Positions 1 to 6,552 are shown, counted from the stretch's first letter. The stretch is 8,674 bases of DNA from an uncultured bacterium (GCA_905215395.1 CAJMQA010000146.1:1-8674); one strand, 5' to 3'. Numbers and translations: made by a program. Notes: generated by a model not told the origin, from the sequence alone.

Positions 1-447
1 ACTCATATCCAACTCCATCCGTTCTGCCTTTATTATTCCGTCAAACGTCCCTTTACTGGCTCCGCTTAATTTGAAGGTCACTCTGCTTTCCTTGTAATCC
101 CCCAAAGCATTCAAATCCGTAGCACCGGACAAATATACGTTCTGTAAAGAAGAACATATTATATCAGCACTACATTCCTCCCCTTTTTTAAAAGTCACAG
201 CTCCTTCAAATCCTAACTTCAGTTTACCGTAATCATCTAAAGTAAAAATTACATTTTTCTCCAGTCTTGCAGGAATAGTGATTGTAGCTTTTGTAACCTC
301 ACCTTGCCGAAGCCGGATCTTGAATGCCCCACTTGCATCAATAGAAGTAATTTTTTGTCCGTCATAACGCGACAAGACCTTTGTTTCCTGAGCCATAACC
401 ACCTCCCCGAGCAAAGCCAAAATCAATAAAAAAAACAATTTTTTCAT
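1..447 (-). CDS. Secreted DUF2807 (GIN domain) protein, 3' end outside window
   Basis: The reading frame opens at an ATG at 447-445 and runs without a stop to base 1, giving 149 visible residues; the C-terminus lies outside the window. The N-terminus is a clear Sec signal peptide: MKK, then a hydrophobic core (LFFLLILALLGEVV), then MAQE, with cleavage likely after the Ala of MAQ. After it comes a beta-rich sequence with short hydrophobic/polar alternations and the repeated phrases ITSIDASGAFKIRL, VYLSGATDLNALG and VTFKLSGASKGTFDG. This SGA/SGS-centred beta-helix pattern is typical of DUF2807, the putative auto-transporter adhesin head domain, common in Bacteroidetes envelope proteins of unknown function. 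No Shine-Dalgarno sequence and no convincing -7 box was found upstream. It lies 67 bp downstream of the permease on the same strand and could be co-transcribed with it. The family call is from memory of the pattern, not a search. Confidence 0.8.
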   Translation of the reverse strand, partial: MKKLFFLLILALLGEVVMAQETKVLSRYDGQKITSIDASGAFKIRLRQGEVTKATITIPARLEKNVIFTLDDYGKLKLGFEGAVTFKKGEECSADIICSSLQNVYLSGATDLNALGDYKESRVTFKLSGASKGTFDGIIKAERMELDMS

Positions 448-514
448 AAGCAGCGTATTAGTAAATATTTCGTTCATATTATTAAGACGAATTAACAGGC
501 AAAATGTTACAGCT

Positions 515-2863
515 CTATTCTGATTTTATGATATCCGCCGGATTCACAATTGCTGTTTTCCAAGCTTGCCAGATAACAGTCAACAGTCCAAATACCCAAA
601 TGATTACAACAGTATCCACAAATATCCACAGACTGATATCAGGTTTGTAAACATACAGCATTCTCCATTGTTGTATCAATAATAAAGATATCGGTATACC
701 TATCAACAATGATACGTTTATCCATCTTATAAACCAACGGCACAACAACCAAAGTATCTCTCCTTTACCCGCTCCGTTCACTTTCCGGATCCCAATCTCT
801 TTCGTACGAACTTCCACTGAATACCAAGCTAACCCGAATAATCCTAAACCGGTCAGAAAGAGGCTGACCCAGGTAAACAATGATACTATCTGCAACATTC
901 TATTCTCTACCTGATGCAAATCTCCGTAAATTTCGGACATGGTCCGATATATCAAAGTCAAATCCCTGTTAAATATTTTCTTAATCAAAGTCTCTATTTT
1001 TGCTATGGCTTTCTGTCTGTGTTCAGGTCTAACTTTTATCACAGTGGCCCAACCGGATTCCCATCCTCTTTGATCAAATTCAATCAATAAGGGTTGAACT
1101 TCCCGTGTAAAATTATCAATCACAAAATCCTTAACAACACCCACAATCCGGTAATTTCCGTTAAAATTCAATTCCATATTTACAGGATTCTCCAATCCCC
1201 AGGCTTTTACAAAAGCTTCGTTGACCAAAGCCTCATTCTCCTGGCTGTCTTCATCAAACCCCTGCCCCTGTAACAATTCAATTCCATAAAAAGAAAGGAA
1301 ACGAGTATCAGCAATTGAAATCATTGCACTACGTTCCCGGACAGCAACAGCGCCATTACTCAATATTGCAGAAGAAGTATAATCTTCAACTTCAGGAATC
1401 TCTATCAACTGCTGCCTGAAATCTTTTACTTTCTGTTCATCCATGGAAATTCCGTCCAAAAATTGTAATGACAGAATCTGTTCGCTATCAGGACGCATAT
1501 GCCCGATATAATTCATTTGCTGACGCATACAGAATAATACAACCAATAACACAACAGAAACAGCAAACTGAATGACGACCATTCCAACTACCAGTTTCGG
1601 ACGGTGTATCGTTCCGTCTCTCATCATCCCGTTAACCGATTTTCTGCCTATTCTGAAAAATATATATACGGAAGGTAAAATAATCAGGGACAACAGCAAC
1701 AATGACAATACCCACCATGAAAAGCCTGTGAGCATAGAACTCAAAGTTAAATCCGATAACATAAACCGGTTAAAAGCAGGTAAAATATAATGAATCAGCA
1801 AAACAGCTATCCCCAGAGCCAAAAATACCTGTAAAGCAGTCTCGGCAATCAATTGGATTTGCATTTCCCTGGAATTTGCCCCAAACACCATTTGTTGATT
1901 GATATTCTTCAAACGTTGTACAGCTTTAGTCATACTGATGTTGATATAGTTAAAGCAAGCTATCAATAATATGACAAAGGCAATGCTACCAGTCAGATAT
2001 AAAGTGTTCCTATCCCGTGATTTCAATAAATCAGACTCAGCGGAAGAAGAAAAATAGACCTCTTCCATAGGCATTAACTCCTGCTTTCCGAAAATATTAT
2101 AGCATTTTCTATATTCTTCATCTTCCTGAAACTTTCTTTCCAGTTCCCTGGCTACAATCCCCTTATTTAATTTTATAAAGGTAAAATAAGTATTCATCCA
2201 CCCTTTGGTATCCGGGGAAATCTCACTATCCGGTAATCCAAAGAGTTGTTCATATTGCAGAAATCCCGGAATACGGTCATCGATTACCGCCAGAATCCTA
2301 AACATTTTATTGTAATATTCAGTCCTGTTATTCACCACCCTTTGTAATTCATAAGTCATCTCCTCTCCGACCGGACACTCTTTTCCAAAATGTTTCAAAG
2401 CAAAAGAACGGGTAACAACCATTCCATCCGGAGCTGATAAAGCTGTTTTTACATTTCCACCTAATACTTCAGGACAAAAGATATCCGGAAAATTTACAGT
2501 TACAGCATAAGATTGCTGCGTATATTGTTTCCGGTTTCCCACTACAAATCCATATCTTTCTTCATGAAACACACAATAATCCTCCACTTCCGGGAAATAT
2601 TCCTTGAGTTCCAAAGCCCGGCTTCCTGTCCCACCATCATTTTTCATCACTTCCCCATTCTTATAGAACGGACTCTGCTGTCGCAATAAAAACCAACGGT
2701 CGCTTTCATGCACCGAATGAGCTATCGAATATTCATAAGCAACGAATCCTATCAGTAATACACTGCATGTTAGTCCAATAACCAGACTCAACATCGAAAT
2801 CACTATATACATTTTATTCCTCGCCCAGGTGCGAAAAATCATTTTTAATGCAACCACTATCAT
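515..2863 (-). CDS. MacB/FtsX-type ABC transporter permease (782 aa)
   Basis: This is the membrane subunit of an ABC transporter of the MacB/LolCE/FtsX class, which acts mechanically on periplasmic substrates or partners rather than through a channel. Visible order: TM1 (about 18-43), periplasmic MacB_PCD-like domain (about 45-285), TM2-TM4 (about 288-308, 338-362, 380-404), TM5 (about 424-446), a second periplasmic domain (about 447-650), then TM6-TM8 (about 656-685, 706-730, 746-768). This is the duplicated 4+4 helix plan of the roughly 780-residue Bacteroidetes permeases. The cytoplasmic coupling segment RTKEIGIRKVNGA (686-698) is the FtsX hallmark; the first copy, around 318-330 (RLKNINQQMVFGA), is degenerate. 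The ATG at 2863 is kept because homologues usually have a few residues before the KMIFRTWARNK segment. The probable ATPase partner is divergent, starting at 3098. Export of a peptide or drug, or envelope stress, are possible roles; the substrate is unknown. Confidence 0.9.
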   Translation of the reverse strand: MIVVALKMIFRTWARNKMYIVISMLSLVIGLTCSVLLIGFVAYEYSIAHSVHESDRWFLLRQQSPFYKNGEVMKNDGGTGSRALELKEYFPEVEDYCVFHEERYGFVVGNRKQYTQQSYAVTVNFPDIFCPEVLGGNVKTALSAPDGMVVTRSFALKHFGKECPVGEEMTYELQRVVNNRTEYYNKMFRILAVIDDRIPGFLQYEQLFGLPDSEISPDTKGWMNTYFTFIKLNKGIVARELERKFQEDEEYRKCYNIFGKQELMPMEEVYFSSSAESDLLKSRDRNTLYLTGSIAFVILLIACFNYINISMTKAVQRLKNINQQMVFGANSREMQIQLIAETALQVFLALGIAVLLIHYILPAFNRFMLSDLTLSSMLTGFSWWVLSLLLLSLIILPSVYIFFRIGRKSVNGMMRDGTIHRPKLVVGMVVIQFAVSVVLLVVLFCMRQQMNYIGHMRPDSEQILSLQFLDGISMDEQKVKDFRQQLIEIPEVEDYTSSAILSNGAVAVRERSAMISIADTRFLSFYGIELLQGQGFDEDSQENEALVNEAFVKAWGLENPVNMELNFNGNYRIVGVVKDFVIDNFTREVQPLLIEFDQRGWESGWATVIKVRPEHRQKAIAKIETLIKKIFNRDLTLIYRTMSEIYGDLHQVENRMLQIVSLFTWVSLFLTGLGLFGLAWYSVEVRTKEIGIRKVNGAGKGEILWLLCRWFIRWINVSLLIGIPISLLLIQQWRMLYVYKPDISLWIFVDTVVIIWVFGLLTVIWQAWKTAIVNPADIIKSE

Positions 2864-3049
2864 TGTCCATCTTTTTTACAGACAAAAACGAATATCATGC
2901 CATAAAGTAATTATATCTGATTATCAACATAGTAGTTTCCATTCATCCGTTTTCATTTGTAAAAAAACAAGACATCAGTGTCAAAAAAATGGACAATAAT
3001 TAAACTCTGGATCACACATAAACATTTGGTTTTGAATATTCTACATTTT

Positions 3050-3065
3050 TGGCACAGGAATAGCA
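3050..3065 (+). promoter_or_regulatory. Sigma-54 (RpoN) -24/-12 promoter for the ABC ATPase
   Basis: TGGCAC (3050-3055), five bases AGGAA, then TAGCA (3061-3065). The sigma-54 consensus is TGGCAC-N5-TTGCA. The invariant GG and GC are both present and correctly spaced, with one mismatch overall, in the second base of the -12 block. It is preceded by a T-run, as many such promoters are. The predicted start is near 3076, giving a leader of about 22 nt before the ATG at 3098. No equivalent was found on the opposite strand for the permease. Transcription would need an NtrC-type activator, which is not encoded in this window. Confidence 0.7.
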
Positions 3066-3097
3066 GTAAAAAAAAATAAATTTCAATTTACATCCAT

Positions 3098-3787
3098 ATG
3101 ATAAAGATAGAAAATCTCAGTAAGGTATTCCGTACCGAAGAAGTAGAGACAACAGCTTTAAATCAGGTTTCCCTAGAGGTAAAACAAGGAGAATTCGTAG
3201 CTATTATGGGACCTTCAGGTTGCGGAAAATCAACATTGCTGAACATTATCGGTTTATTGGATAATCCGAGTGAAGGAAAATATTATTTCGACGGCGAAGA
3301 GGTCGGCCATCTGAAAGAAAAACAACGGACACAAGTCCGCAAAGGGAATATCGGCTTTGTTTTTCAGAGTTTCAATCTGATAGACGAACTAAATGTATAT
3401 GAAAATGTAGAGTTACCGTTAGTCTATTTGAAAAAGAAATCCGGAGAAAAAAAAGATATGGTATCTAAGATCCTGGATCGGATGAATATCAGCCACCGGG
3501 CCAAACATTTCCCTCAACAACTCTCAGGAGGACAACAACAGCGTGTAGCTATCGCCCGGGCTGTAGTTGCCGGACCGAAGCTGATCCTGGCCGATGAACC
3601 TACCGGTAACCTGGATTCCCGGAACGGAACAGAAGTCATGAATCTTCTGACCGAACTGAATCAGGAAGGAACCACGATCATTATGGTCACCCACTCTCAA
3701 CACGATGCCTCCTATGCCCATCGTATCATTAATTTATTTGACGGACAGATTGTCACCGAAACTTGCGGGAATAAAAGTAACTATTGA
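3098..3787 (+). CDS. LolD/MacB-type ABC transporter ATP-binding protein
   Basis: This 229-residue cytoplasmic ATPase powers a MacB/LolCDE/FtsX-type permease. All nucleotide-binding motifs are intact: Walker A GPSGCGKST (38-46), Q-loop Q90 in FVFQSFNL, signature LSGGQQQR (142-149), Walker B LILADEP (162-168) with catalytic E167, D-loop NLDS (171-174), and the switch histidine H199 in VTHSQ. The segment TALNQVSLEVKQGEFVAIMG, the long linker after the Q-loop and the ADEPTGNLDS string place it in the lipoprotein/macrolide exporter (LolD/MacB) subfamily. It stands alone on its strand, divergent from the permease and 234 bp from it, behind a sigma-54 promoter. The partner permease, and possibly others outside the window, is inferred from proximity. 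The start is the ATG at 3098; no Shine-Dalgarno sequence is evident and the leader is A-rich. Confidence 0.93.
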   Translation: MIKIENLSKVFRTEEVETTALNQVSLEVKQGEFVAIMGPSGCGKSTLLNIIGLLDNPSEGKYYFDGEEVGHLKEKQRTQVRKGNIGFVFQSFNLIDELNVYENVELPLVYLKKKSGEKKDMVSKILDRMNISHRAKHFPQQLSGGQQQRVAIARAVVAGPKLILADEPTGNLDSRNGTEVMNLLTELNQEGTTIIMVTHSQHDASYAHRIINLFDGQIVTETCGNKSNY

Positions 3788-4111
3788 CAACAAGCACTAA
3801 TCTCCTATACTCTCACGCAAATTCAGACTAGATCACTTCTCAATGTTGCACTGCGGGAGGTTCCGGGGATAAAGCCGGGAGGATCATAAAACGCTGAGGA
3901 CAGGTATCTGTGTTAGTTTTTCTGAACGGCCATCAGGAGAATATCTGAGGGCGACAGCCCGAGTTACTCCTGATAGTAACAGAAAAACTTACACGACCGT
4001 CACGAAGCGCAAAGGTCCGATAGTTTTATCCCCGGAACCGGACAAATTAATGCTAAGTAAAAGTGAAAAAAGTCTCTGCTTTTATCTCTTTATTCATATT
4101 TTTCTCTGTCC
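3788..4111. other. Gene-free stretch between the ABC ATPase and the HdeD-like gene
   Basis: I see no credible protein gene here on either strand. Most of the stretch is occupied by the structured RNA candidate at 3859-4039. The first 70 bases show no good Bacteroidetes -33/-7 promoter. They do contain an E. coli-like TTGACA-N16-TATACT at 3784-3811, which overlaps the ATPase stop codon. The last 70 bases are AT-rich, with only a weak A/T hairpin (4057-4063 with 4079-4085) that might serve as a poor terminator. Confidence 0.6.
3859..4039 (+). ncRNA. Structured RNA candidate with 6S RNA-like architecture
   Basis: A 181-nt stretch folds end to end. The closing stem has 17 pairs, 3859-3875 with 4023-4039 (16 Watson-Crick plus one G.U). 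Next is a central bubble of 33 nt on the 5' side and 27 nt on the 3' side. Then comes a stem of about 16 pairs, 3909-3924 with 3980-3995, including one U.U mismatch and one U.G. A 7/5 internal loop leads to a perfect 8-pair stem, 3932-3939 with 3967-3974. The tip is a GGGC/GCCC hairpin (3949-3960) with GACA loop, flanked by tandem G.A pairs. The G.U pair and sheared-type G.A pairs form only if the plus strand is transcribed. Closing stem, large asymmetric bubble, interrupted terminal stem and a length near 180 nt match the 6S RNA (SsrS) plan, an RNA that binds RNA polymerase. The 6S name is inference from shape only. A 3' UTR element of the ATPase mRNA is the main alternative. Confidence 0.55.
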
Positions 4112-4651
4112 TTATTTCAGGGCAAATGAATAAAATATAGCGCTGATCCCTCCGAAAATAAAAGCCAGTCCCGTCCATACAATGATATTGAAAATACCGA
4201 ATAAAGGATGGAAAATAATCAGGAAAGAGAAGATCAGAGTTAATATTCCTCCCACCAACACCCATCCCCAGTTGGAAACTCTCAGGGCTTGCATGGTTGA
4301 GGATTGACCGATAAAGTTAATACCTGTAAACATCAATATAAAGCCTACGACATACGGAAGAAGATCTGCCGCCCAATCCAGGTTTGACAATAAAAGAAAA
4401 CCGATGACCAGATCGATGATTCCCATCGCCAGACTCCAACCCCAATTGCGGTAGCGCTGTGAAGCAAAGGCATTGACAATTTCACCAATACCGTAAAGAA
4501 TAAACATGATGCTAAAATAGATCGCCAAAGCGAAGTAAGATTCTACCGGATTACGGAAAACCCATATCCCGCAAATAATAGAAAGAATACCGATGATCAG
4601 CATCAACCACCAGTATTTGTTGCCAGATGAGTAAGTTTCTGTTGTTTGCAT
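4112..4651 (-). CDS. HdeD/DUF308 family membrane protein
   Basis: A 179-residue inner-membrane protein with six predicted helices (about 14-32, 40-62, 70-90, 98-118, 128-148, 153-175) and almost no soluble part. Three tandem DUF308 units are visible, each a glycine-rich helix pair: GILSIICGIWVFRNP with GIGEIVNAF, GIIDLVIGFLLLSN with VVGFILMFTGINFI, and GGILTLIFSFLIIFHP with GLAFIFGGISAI. The NWGW motif recurs at 69-72 and 127-130. This is the HdeD family, named for an E. coli acid-resistance membrane protein; the biochemical role is unknown. Length matches the family (about 180-190). The start is the ATG at 4651. It is the last gene of a probable run with the small membrane protein and ispE, though the 67-bp gap leaves room for its own promoter, and a leader hairpin directly abuts the start codon. 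Confidence 0.88.
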   Translation of the reverse strand: MQTTETYSSGNKYWWLMLIIGILSIICGIWVFRNPVESYFALAIYFSIMFILYGIGEIVNAFASQRYRNWGWSLAMGIIDLVIGFLLLSNLDWAADLLPYVVGFILMFTGINFIGQSSTMQALRVSNWGWVLVGGILTLIFSFLIIFHPLFGIFNIIVWTGLAFIFGGISAIFYSFALK

Positions 4652-4674
4652 AACTATAATTTTTGATTACAGTT
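4652..4674 (-). promoter_or_regulatory. Leader hairpin abutting the HdeD-like start codon
   Basis: Read on the minus strand, AACTGTAAT, loop CAAAA, ATTATAGTT, then the ATG at 4651. The stem has nine pairs: eight Watson-Crick and one central G.U that exists only in the minus-strand RNA (A against C on the plus strand). It could limit ribosome access or mark a protein-binding dyad. It is AT-rich and therefore weak; the role is inference. Confidence 0.4.
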
Positions 4675-4718
4675 AGTTCAACGAAAAACTATCTCCTAAG
4701 GTTCGGCTACACTTCAAA

Positions 4719-5036
4719 TTATAAAAGATAATGTCCCAATAAGGAAATAAAAGCACCGATGATTATGGCAGCCAGCAACAAAGGAAAAGCACACCGGGAA
4801 CTTCCCCTGCCCAGGGAAATAACTAAAGGTAGCGACAAAGCTCCTGAAATAACCATTCCCTTCCACCACCATTGAGCCCAAGGTAAACTACAGTGATAAA
4901 TCAGATAAGGCATCATTAGAAAAAGTACAAAAGCAGCCAAAAGAGAGTATTTATCTGCTTTCTTACGGAATAAAGGAATCATTCCCATAAAACCTGCAAC
5001 CAATCCAATAAGTATAACGGTCAAATATGTTTTCAT
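4719..5036 (-). CDS. Small four-helix membrane protein of unknown function
   Basis: I do not recognise a named family. From the ATG at 5036 the protein is 105 residues, beginning MKTYLTVILIGLVAGFMG. The frame can be opened further upstream at a TTG (5078), but this would overlap ispE and add a polar segment (SGNQKCSYFIDIT) ahead of the first helix, so the internal ATG is preferred. Four hydrophobic stretches are visible: residues about 4-21, 31-48, 58-76 and 84-104. A basic cytoplasmic-type loop, FRKKADKYS, separates the first two, and a tryptophan cluster (WAQWWWKG) precedes the third. It starts 19 bp after the ispE stop on the same strand, so co-transcription with ispE is likely. Similar short membrane proteins of unknown role occur in Bacteroidales; this is recollection, not a search. 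Confidence 0.72.
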   Translation of the reverse strand: MKTYLTVILIGLVAGFMGMIPLFRKKADKYSLLAAFVLFLMMPYLIYHCSLPWAQWWWKGMVISGALSLPLVISLGRGSSRCAFPLLLAAIIIGAFISLLGHYLL

Positions 5037-5055
5037 TGTTATATCAATAAAATAA

Positions 5056-5874
5056 CTACATTTCTGATTCCCAGACAAAACAATCCGGACAATCCAATTT
5101 TACAGCCTGTTTTTTTTCAAATAAACCAAAAACAGCAGAGCCACTACCAGTCATCGAAGCAAAGAGAGCTCCCTGCTGATATAATTTTTGCTTATATTCT
5201 CCGATCAAAGGATACCTGACAAATACACTTTCCTCAAAATCATTACAAATCTGCTTATTCCATTCCCCGATATCCAGTTTATGGAGATTTCTAAGATTAA
5301 ATTTTGCCTTCCGGGGAATAATCCCGGCATACGCTTCAGGAGTAGAAACTCCGAATGAGGGTTTTATCAAAACAATCCGGTAATTTTCAAGAGACAAATC
5401 TGTCTCTTCCATCAATTCCCCTTTTCCATAAGCATAGACCGGCCGGTCTGTAATAAAAAAGGCACAATCACTACCCAGCCTGACAGCATATTCCAATAAT
5501 CTGTCCTCCGGTATGTGCAATTCAAAATAGGAATCCAAGGCCTTCAACATAAATGCCGCATCCGACGACCCTCCTCCCAAACCTGCCCCATAAGGAATAA
5601 CTTTGTGCAGATGAATTTTTACTGCCGGCAAAGAGTAATCCCGGGCCAATAAATGATAAGCTTTGACAATCAGGTTTTTTTCAGCCTCACAGGCAACATC
5701 TATTCCGGTATTCAGAAAGCTGTATTCCCCTGTTTTTCCTTCTCCCCTGACTATCTCTAATACATCAGACAAGTCTATGGGATAAAAAACGGTTTCCAGA
5801 TTATGGAATCCATCCTGCCGTTTTTCAGTCACAAACAATCCGATATTTATTTTGGCATTGGGAAAAACAATCAT
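5056..5874 (-). CDS. ispE: 4-diphosphocytidyl-2-C-methyl-D-erythritol kinase
   Basis: Phosphorylates the 2-hydroxyl of CDP-methylerythritol with ATP, the fourth step of the MEP pathway to isopentenyl diphosphate; cytosolic. GHMP kinase motifs are all visible (numbering from the ATG at 5874): substrate motif FPNAKINIGL with Lys8 near the N-terminus, followed by DGFHNLETVF; the ATP-binding motif PYGAGLGGGSSDAA (94-107) with probable catalytic Asp105; and the C-terminal glycine motif FASMTGSGSAVFGLF (238-252). The length of 272 residues is normal for the family. A TTG at 5886 would add four residues, but homologues start just before FPNAKIN, so the ATG is chosen. It heads the leftward run with the small membrane protein 19 bp downstream. 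A perfect -7 box lies 26 bp upstream. Divergent from the thioredoxin gene. Confidence 0.95.
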   Translation of the reverse strand: MIVFPNAKINIGLFVTEKRQDGFHNLETVFYPIDLSDVLEIVRGEGKTGEYSFLNTGIDVACEAEKNLIVKAYHLLARDYSLPAVKIHLHKVIPYGAGLGGGSSDAAFMLKALDSYFELHIPEDRLLEYAVRLGSDCAFFITDRPVYAYGKGELMEETDLSLENYRIVLIKPSFGVSTPEAYAGIIPRKAKFNLRNLHKLDIGEWNKQICNDFEESVFVRYPLIGEYKQKLYQQGALFASMTGSGSAVFGLFEKKQAVKLDCPDCFVWESEM

Positions 5875-5899
5875 TGCTGCATCCAAATTTTAATTTAGG

Positions 5900-5907
5900 C
5901 AAAGATA
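5900..5907 (-). promoter_or_regulatory. Bacteroidetes -7 box upstream of ispE
   Basis: On the minus strand the octamer is TATCTTTG, an exact match to TAnnTTTG. The transcription start would fall near 5893, about 19 nt before the ispE ATG. A TTTG exists upstream, but only 12 bp away instead of about 19, so the -33 half is poor or the real -33 is degenerate. Confidence 0.5.
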
Positions 5908-5923
5908 GCCAAAAAAACTCAAA

Positions 5924-5954
5924 TTTGTTTACCATTACTTTTTTTGTAACTTCG
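5924..5954 (+). promoter_or_regulatory. Bacteroidetes -33/-7 promoter for the thioredoxin gene
   Basis: TTTG at 5924-5927, a spacer of exactly 19 bp, then TAACTTCG at 5947-5954 (one mismatch to TAnnTTTG). This fits the primary sigma factor of Bacteroidetes. The start would be near 5961, leaving an AT-rich leader of about 40 nt before the ATG at 6000. Confidence 0.65.
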
Positions 5955-5999
5955 TACACAATTTATCGTAACAAAATTAAATACTAAATATTTTACAAC

Positions 6000-6428
6000 A
6001 TGAAAAAAATCCTGATTTTATGCATTGGTTTTCTGCTAGTGGGAAGTATACAAATTATTCATGCTCAGGAAGTAAAAAATCTGAATACAGAAGAGTTTAA
6101 AAAGACAATCTGGAACTTTAAAGAAAATAAAGACTGGAAATACCTGAGTGAAAAACCTGCCATTCTCGATCTATATGCAACCTGGTGTCCTCCGTGCAAA
6201 AAACTTTCACCGGTACTTGAAACAATACAAAAAGAATACGGGGATAAAATCCAGATCTATAAGATTGACGTAGACAAAGATCCGAAATTGGCGCAATTGT
6301 TCAATGCCACAAGTATTCCGCTAATGATCTTCATTCCAAAAAACGGAAAACCTTTCAGCGTTACAGGTTTCAGACCTCAGGAACAAATAGAGCAAATTAT
6401 CACGGAGAAACTGGAAATCAAGAAATAA
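6000..6428 (+). CDS. Secreted thioredoxin-fold protein (WCPPC)
   Basis: A 142-residue protein consisting of a signal peptide plus one thioredoxin domain, predicted to act in the periplasm as a thiol-disulfide oxidoreductase. The signal peptide is MKK, a hydrophobic core, then IIHAQE, with likely cleavage after Ala22. The active site is WCPPC with Cys63 and Cys66, preceded by the strand AILDLYAT; the cis-proline loop is TSIPL (Pro107); the final strand and helix run FSVTGFRPQEQIEQIITE. CPPC replaces the CGPC of cytoplasmic thioredoxins and is common in Bacteroidetes periplasmic members; redox direction cannot be read from it. No lipobox is visible: the only cysteine in the signal region, Cys8, sits too early. 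The gene is monocistronic, with a promoter at 5924-5954 and a terminator at 6450. Its oxidising or reducing partner is not in the window. Confidence 0.9.
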   Translation: MKKILILCIGFLLVGSIQIIHAQEVKNLNTEEFKKTIWNFKENKDWKYLSEKPAILDLYATWCPPCKKLSPVLETIQKEYGDKIQIYKIDVDKDPKLAQLFNATSIPLMIFIPKNGKPFSVTGFRPQEQIEQIITEKLEIKK

Positions 6429-6449
6429 ACAATCTATTTCTAATACTAT

Positions 6450-6488
6450 TCCCGGCTCATTTGTAGAAAGAAGCCGGGATTATTTTAT
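6450..6488 (+). terminator. Intrinsic terminator after the thioredoxin gene
   Basis: CCCGGCT (6451-6457) pairs with AGCCGGG (6472-6478), plus an outer T-A pair (6450 with 6479). The loop has 14 nt and is followed by a T-rich tail (ATTATTTTA). It lies 22 bp after the stop codon and isolates the gene from the downstream PAP2 gene. Confidence 0.8.
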
Positions 6489-6494
6489 GACCAC

Positions 6495-6525
6495 CTTGGA
6501 GAATTATAATTTTCGACTATTTTTG
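6495..6525 (+). promoter_or_regulatory. Bacteroidetes -33/-7 promoter for the PAP2 gene
   Basis: CTTG at 6495-6498 (one mismatch to TTTG), a 19-bp spacer, then TATTTTTG at 6518-6525, an exact TAnnTTTG match. The predicted start is near 6532, about 21 nt before the ATG at 6553. Confidence 0.65.
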
Positions 6526-6552
6526 TAAGCCTAAAATTGTAAATCCCGACAT

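Noticed and set aside
468..492. Inverted repeat TTCGT/ACGAA between the permease and DUF2807 genes as terminator or operator
   Set aside because: Only five pairs, AT-rich surroundings and no T-run; expected by chance.
1572..1790. Open frame of 72 codons on the plus strand inside the permease gene
   Set aside because: It lies antisense within a clear FtsX-type coding sequence, has no recognisable domain and no promoter; a shadow frame.
3524..3721. Open frame of 65 codons opposite the ATPase gene
   Set aside because: It is antisense to the signature and Walker B region of a well-supported ATPase; composition is a mirror of that gene.
3859..4039. Miniature transposable element (MITE) with terminal inverted repeats
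   Set aside because: No flanking direct repeat is visible, the interior itself is fully nested in hairpins, and wobble and G.A pairs point to selection on RNA structure. A genome-wide copy count could still overturn this.
4057..4085. Possible terminator for the structured RNA
   Set aside because: The seven-pair stem is almost all A-T with a 15-nt loop and no clean T-tract; too weak to call.
4053..4265. Open frame of 70 codons overlapping the end of the HdeD-like gene in another frame
   Set aside because: The overlapping frame encodes intact DUF308 repeats; this one has no domain and a low-complexity tail.
5874..5886. TTG start four codons upstream for ispE
   Set aside because: The ATG at 5874 gives the standard N-terminus just before FPNAKIN; the extra codons have no support.
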